Below are positions 45,370 to 48,920 of a stretch of DNA of 48,920 nucleotides, one piece after another. The stretch lies in the NCBI RefSeq assembly GCF_000170855.1, contig NZ_ABCQ01000036.1:1-48920 (forward strand), read 5' to 3'. Made by a program: the position numbers and the translations under genes. Under the pieces are notes generated by a model. That model did not search any database, was not told where the DNA came from, and saw nothing but the letters and a program-made list of their open reading frames with translations. This DNA is from Moritella sp. PE36. Lineage in GTDB: Bacteria; Pseudomonadota; Gammaproteobacteria; Enterobacterales; Moritellaceae. Within the stretch, counting starts at the first letter, position 1. Every line of letters begins with the position of its first letter.

Positions 45370-46236
45370 GTGCAGCAGATATTAGACCCAATTTTGTTAC
45401 GTAGTCTTGTGGCTGTAGTGGATACAGGCAGTTTCACTCGTGCAGCAGAAAGTACCCATTTAACGCAATCAACCATTAGCCAGCAAATCCGCAAGTTGGA
45501 AGCGCAATTGGGCTGTGATCTATTAATCCGCAAAAAACGTTATACCACAGTTACTGCAGAGGGCGAGCGCATCGTCACATACGCTAGGCGTATATTAGCG
45601 ATGATGGAAGATGCGATAACACAAACGGCCTCCAGTGCAGAGCAAAGACCAATTCGCCTCGGTGTGCCGGAAGACTTTGCAACCCATGAGTTAATGCCAA
45701 CCTTGTCGCGTTTCGCCAGAGCTTTTCCTAATGTGCGTCTTGAGGTTAAAAGTGGTTTGTGCAGTGAAATGTGGTCACAGTTTCAGAATAATGATCTCGA
45801 TCTTGCATTAATAAAGCACAGGTTAGGACGTGCACAAGGCATGGCGAGTTGGCCCGAACCTTTGTGTTGGATTGATGGTAAAAACAGTCATAATTTACAG
45901 CAAACCACTGTACCGCTGGTCGGCCTGCCTAGCACTGGCCTGTATCGCAGTGAAATGGCACATACATTTGATATGTTAGGTACAAAATGGCGAATGGCTT
46001 ATATTACAACCAGCTTATCAGGTGTCGGCTGCGCCGTAGAAGCAGGGTTAGGTGTTTCACTATTACCCAAAAGGCTTGTGACCCCACAACACCATGTTTT
46101 AGGCATTGAAGACGGGTTGCCAGATGTCCCGCCGCTGGAGTTATTACTTCACGTTGCGCCACAACCATCAAATCAAACCAAGTTTTTAGCACAATATTTG
46201 ACAGAAGCATGTAACGCAATTTTTGAGCGAGTTTAA
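45370..46236 (+). CDS. LysR-family transcriptional regulator
   Basis: This 288-residue protein has the N-terminal winged helix (LRSLVAVVDTGSFTRAAE, STISQQIRKLEAQLG) and a ligand-binding domain (RPIRLGVPEDFATHELMP). It starts at GTG with GGAG upstream. The divergent arrangement suggests it controls the ureidoglycine aminohydrolase-like gene, with a purine-breakdown intermediate as possible ligand. Its stop abuts the stop of the convergent tehB with no bases between. Confidence 0.88.
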   Translation: MQQILDPILLRSLVAVVDTGSFTRAAESTHLTQSTISQQIRKLEAQLGCDLLIRKKRYTTVTAEGERIVTYARRILAMMEDAITQTASSAEQRPIRLGVPEDFATHELMPTLSRFARAFPNVRLEVKSGLCSEMWSQFQNNDLDLALIKHRLGRAQGMASWPEPLCWIDGKNSHNLQQTTVPLVGLPSTGLYRSEMAHTFDMLGTKWRMAYITTSLSGVGCAVEAGLGVSLLPKRLVTPQHHVLGIEDGLPDVPPLELLLHVAPQPSNQTKFLAQYLTEACNAIFERV

Positions 46237-46821
46237 CTAATCTAAGATCGGTTTGCGCGCCAACATGGTCGCAAACTGCAATTTCGCGCCATTGTGCATA
46301 GTACCTACATCTTCATTGTACTTAATTAGATCCCAGCCCGTATAAGCCTCACGTAACTGCCCTGCTTTTAAGGTAAAAGGAAACGGAACCGGACACGGGT
46401 GTTCTTCAGTGCTCATGGCGCAAACAATTAGGTTATAACCGCCAGGCTGAGTACGCTTTTGCATATCGGCAAGAACAGCATCAACATTAGCTGGGCTGAT
46501 AAACATTAAGGTTACGGTACAGGAGATAAAGCCATAGCCCTTATCATAGCCCTCACCAAGACTCGCACTGTTAATGTCGTGCACTTGAGCCTTAATATTA
46601 TCCAGCTTCTCTTCAGTAATAATGCTTTGCAGCATATCAATGGCACCAGGATTAATATCTATGGCGGTAACGTTAAATCCAAGCTGGCCAAGGAACAACG
46701 CATTACGCCCATTCGAACACCCCATATCTAACGTATCGCACGGCTCAATAAATTTGCACGCCTCGACTACTTCACTGTGTGCAGGATTTAGGCCGTAACG
46801 GCTATTTAGATCAACTTTCAT
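46237..46821 (-). CDS. tehB: TehB-type SAM-dependent methyltransferase
   Basis: This protein is about 194 residues. SAM-binding motifs are TLDMGCSNGRNALFL (about 30-44) and VTAIDINPGAI. The ending with YNEDVGTMH and LQFATMLARKP is typical of TehB, which methylates and detoxifies tellurite. I start at the ATG at 46821, not the GTG three codons earlier. There is no tehA partner nearby. Confidence 0.9.
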   Translation of the reverse strand: MKVDLNSRYGLNPAHSEVVEACKFIEPCDTLDMGCSNGRNALFLGQLGFNVTAIDINPGAIDMLQSIITEEKLDNIKAQVHDINSASLGEGYDKGYGFISCTVTLMFISPANVDAVLADMQKRTQPGGYNLIVCAMSTEEHPCPVPFPFTLKAGQLREAYTGWDLIKYNEDVGTMHNGAKLQFATMLARKPILD

Positions 46822-46961
46822 GGTAACCACTTTAATTTTGTAATGAGAGCTACTATGTTACTACTGATATTGCCCAATGAAATTGAGCATAGTCATTTAC
46901 ATCATTTTTCTGACTAGTCATCCCGATCATAGGTCATATGATTGTGATTGATAAATTTTAT

Positions 46962-47112
46962 TTCGCTCTGCCCGCCAGTTTTTCAAATGTTCGCAGTATG
47001 CCAAGTCCAAGTAGAGCCACGACTAACTCCATGGTCTGAACCATTTGAATTTCAGGACCTGTATCACCAGCCACTCTATTAAGGGATTACTGTCAGTGCG
47101 CTACCGCATTTC
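46962..47112 (-). pseudogene. Decayed second copy of the three-helix holin-like gene
   Basis: Positions 46962-47090 match the 3' part of the intact gene (48049-48192), including CCCGCCAG and TTTTCAAATGTTCGCAGT, with several substitutions and single-base losses. At 47091 the match jumps to the upstream DNA of the intact gene (48471-48492, ctaccg-attcg region). About 280 bp, the 5' two-thirds of the gene, has thus been deleted. It cannot encode a working protein. Confidence 0.78.
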
Positions 47113-47122
47113 GTTTGAGCAC

Positions 47123-47206
47123 ATTGTTATCGGACTAGATTGGGCGGATAGAAAACATGATGAATATTCCACTGAATTTTATGTCACTAAATTATCGTTT
47201 ACTTAA
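47123..47206 (+). pseudogene. Possible IS110-family transposase scrap
   Basis: A 27-codon open stretch ending in TAA reads IVIGLDWADRKHDEYS. The GLDWAD..KHD pattern is the first acidic motif at the N-terminus of IS110-type DEDD transposases. Nothing else of the transposase remains nearby and there is no start codon. The match is short, so this is only a suggestion. Confidence 0.35.
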
Positions 47207-47660
47207 CTGCAGGTCACTTATTTCTTCTATATGTTAATAAAATCGACCAAATAGTTTTCATTCACTAATAAATAAACGAAATGCGCATGTAATGCGCAAT
47301 TTAAAGTGATAGTAAATCTAATGAATTAAATTCATCTATTTTGAATATTAAAGACTCAGTATTATTTGTTATTGCTATATTAAGGCTATTTTAATAACTT
47401 TAAATTGTTACGCGTATGTAACAAGTGCTTATTTTAACTGCCTTTGGAGTAAATAAACCAATTTATATGCAATTAAAGTGAATGATTATTTATTTAGCTG
47501 CAGGCGGTATCACACAGAGTTGCATGCATTACCAAAACTAATGCTTGATGTTATTTTTTATCATTGTTGCATGGTTATTTAATGCGCTAATATGTTCACC
47601 AGATGAGCATATCCATCACCCAGTTAAAACATAAATTATTAAATTCAGATAGAGGCTAAA
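47207..47660. other. AT-rich intergenic region
   Basis: These 454 bp contain no credible gene. They are AT-rich and lie upstream of the DUF1127-like gene, so they should hold its promoter. Together with the pseudogene scraps at 46962-47206 they form an ~830-bp gap between tehB and the next gene. Confidence 0.5.
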
Positions 47661-47846
47661 ATGGCACACGCAGCGCACATCAATATGATCCCACAAGCTT
47701 TAGATACAAAAGCTTATGCTGTTTCTATCAAAGGACTGATTAAACACACTAAAGACATTTTCTTTAGTGATAAAAAAGAAACATCATTAGAAGTTCAATT
47801 AAAAGGCTTATCGCCGCATCTCCTACGTGATATCGGCATGATGTAA
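47661..47846 (+). CDS. DUF1127-like small protein
   Basis: This 61-residue basic protein ends in LSPHLLRDIGMM, matching the short DUF1127 motif (L..LLRDIGL). Family members in alphaproteobacteria influence phosphate and carbon metabolism and can bind RNA; the function here is unknown. A strong terminator 18 nt after the stop and a long upstream gap suggest an independently controlled monocistronic gene. AGAGGC precedes the ATG. Confidence 0.75.
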   Translation: MAHAAHINMIPQALDTKAYAVSIKGLIKHTKDIFFSDKKETSLEVQLKGLSPHLLRDIGMM

Positions 47847-47864
47847 TAATTGACATTAATCTTT

Positions 47865-47896
47865 AAAACGCCAGCATTTGCTGGCGTTTTTTGTTT
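47865..47896 (+). terminator. Rho-independent terminator of the DUF1127-like gene
   Basis: An 11-bp perfect stem (47865-47875 with 47880-47890) with a 4-base loop is followed by TTGTTTC. The A-tract on the left and T-tract on the right make it capable of working in both directions. Confidence 0.88.
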
Positions 47897-48045
47897 CTAA
47901 TATTAATAGATATTCACCGCCAGAGAGTAGATTTTTACCTATTGTCGTATCGATAAAATAATTTACGAAGAGTAATGAGCCCAAAGCAAACTGACAACGT
48001 CAATTTAGGTACCTATACTGGAACTGTTACTCTTGATGATGCCTG

Positions 48046-48438
48046 TTATTTTGCCCTGCCCGCCAGCTTTTCAAATGTTCGCAGTGTGCCAAGCCCTAAT
48101 AGTGCCACCACTAATTCCATGAGTTGACCCATAGGTATTTTCGGACCAGTGCCACCAGCCCACTCTATTAACGGATTTACGATAAAAGGAAAGGCAAGAC
48201 CGATAGCGCATACCCAACCAATTGCAGGCCGCCAACCTGCGACAAATAGTGAACGATGCTGCGCTTCAATCTTATTTATCTCGGCCTGGAGAATTGCCGG
48301 TTTTTGCGCTATTTTATCGAGAACCGCTTGCGCCTGCATTCTTTCTTCATCATTGGTAAATATTTTATCCACTGCAGAACCAAGTGCATCAATGGGCTCT
48401 GTAACCGCGCCACCAAATAGTTTTGTCCAAAAACTCAT
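48046..48438 (-). CDS. Three-helix holin-like protein (GTA/phage holin type)
   Basis: This 130-residue protein begins SFWTKLFGGAVTEPIDALG, then has a charged helix (NDEERMQAQAVLDKI), the block HRSLFVAGWRPAIGWVC, and hydrophobic helices (about 72-90 and 103-118). This fits the 'holin of 3TMs, for gene-transfer release' family. Holins open the inner membrane for phage or gene-transfer-agent release. No other phage gene is visible, apart from a decayed copy of this one 1 kb away. It may be a prophage leftover or a co-opted gene. Confidence 0.75.
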   Translation of the reverse strand: MSFWTKLFGGAVTEPIDALGSAVDKIFTNDEERMQAQAVLDKIAQKPAILQAEINKIEAQHRSLFVAGWRPAIGWVCAIGLAFPFIVNPLIEWAGGTGPKIPMGQLMELVVALLGLGTLRTFEKLAGRAK

Positions 48439-48636
48439 CGTTTCACCTTATTCCAAAATTAAAGTACATTTGTCAATGCCCTACCGTATTCCGTATAAGA
48501 AGGACTTAACGATAGATATCCATACATCGAAGCATTTCGTTTAATTTTATTTTACAAAAAGGTAGGTACTAGTTATGGCTGAAATTACAGTGGATGTTAT
48601 GTTTTATTGATATATTGAAAACACATTAGGAAATGG

Positions 48637-48849
48637 ATGACGAATTATCATGACAGTAGTGAATTACTAGAAGTGCAAACTAGAAACGGTAAAGTTTGGC
48701 GTCACAAAAAAGTGCGAATTCACAAAGTGAATGCATATCAAGGCTTGGAGCGATCACCCGAACCCATAGTTGGACATGAATGGCTTAGAGTTTGTGCCTT
48801 TGCTTGTTATATTTTATTTGTGGCACGATATTGCCTGTTTGGCTTCTGA
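48637..48849 (+). CDS. Small unknown protein with C-terminal hydrophobic helix
   Basis: This 70-residue protein is not recognised. It starts MTNYHDSSELLEVQ, has a basic middle (KVWRHKKVRIHKV), and ends in a hydrophobic stretch (VCAFACYILFVARYCLF) that could be a tail anchor. AGGAAATGG precedes the ATG, which supports translation. It lies next to the holin-like gene, so it may be phage-derived. The remaining ~70 bp to the window end carry no gene I can support. Confidence 0.45.
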   Translation: MTNYHDSSELLEVQTRNGKVWRHKKVRIHKVNAYQGLERSPEPIVGHEWLRVCAFACYILFVARYCLFGF

Positions 48850-48920
48850 TTGTGCCAAACTGTATTCTCCGTACATGCCACCGCGATCACAACAAGACCA
48901 ATAACCACCACCGACATACT

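Noticed and set aside
48817-48920. Partial minus-strand frame at the window end with a hydrophobic stretch (VVVIGLVVIAVAC)
   Set aside because: It is cut by the window edge and overlaps the better supported 70-residue ORF; too little sequence to support a gene.
46831-48920. Intact prophage
   Set aside because: Only a holin-like gene, its decayed copy and a small unknown ORF are present; no structural, replication or integrase genes and no att repeats were seen.

Overview
The window looks like chromosomal DNA of a marine, AT-rich gammaproteobacterium. ThrRS, AlaE, YqiJ, TehB and the type VI secretion (T6SS) proteins all read as Vibrio/Moritella/Shewanella-like; a Moritella-type host is my best guess, inferred from protein flavour only. 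The dominant feature is one long T6SS locus at about 5.6-43.5 kb.

Layout. At 1-5.6 kb are housekeeping genes: the 5' part of thrS with a leader hairpin that imitates a tRNA-Thr anticodon arm, a DUF2797 gene, the alanine exporter alaE, an AlaX-type Ala-tRNA editing gene, and yqiJ without its usual flotillin partner. From 40.9 kb down to 5.6 kb, all on the minus strand, runs the T6SS: fha, tssJ, tssK, tssL, tssM, tagF, pppA, tssA, tssB, tssC, an ImpD-type second sheath-like gene, tagJ, tssE, tssF, tssG, then an effector segment, then clpV, hcp, vgrG, PAAR, a TIGR02270-type gene and a degenerate ketosynthase-fold gene. The Ser/Thr kinase gene ppkA is divergent from fha across 640 bp of very AT-rich DNA. 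All 13 core tss genes plus PAAR are present and apparently intact, and the order follows the rhizobial imp type. Control is probably post-translational (PpkA/PppA/Fha/TagF); a Fur-like box lies just upstream of tssB.

The most interesting part is 13.3-21.4 kb, an effector segment between tssG and clpV. It encodes a LysM/peptidoglycan-binding protein, a 998-residue VasX-like effector with C-terminal membrane helices, a DUF6708-like membrane protein, a small protein with a beta-sandwich-like tail, and then a tandem array of related membrane-protein genes. The array has one intact copy, one copy with two frameshifts, one 3'-end remnant, and one chimera joining the family's membrane segment to what looks like the tail of a VasX-type effector. 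A 198-bp direct repeat marks the copies. I read this as a site where effector tails and immunity-like genes have been exchanged and discarded.

At 43.6-48.9 kb are ordinary or accessory genes: a YgjV-like/GNAT fusion, a bicupin ureidoglycine aminohydrolase-like gene with a divergent LysR regulator, tehB, a DUF1127-like small protein, a three-helix holin-like gene with a decayed second copy, a scrap of an IS110-like transposase, and a small unknown ORF. I saw no tRNA, rRNA or CRISPR array. All family assignments come from reading the translations by eye; no database search was run.
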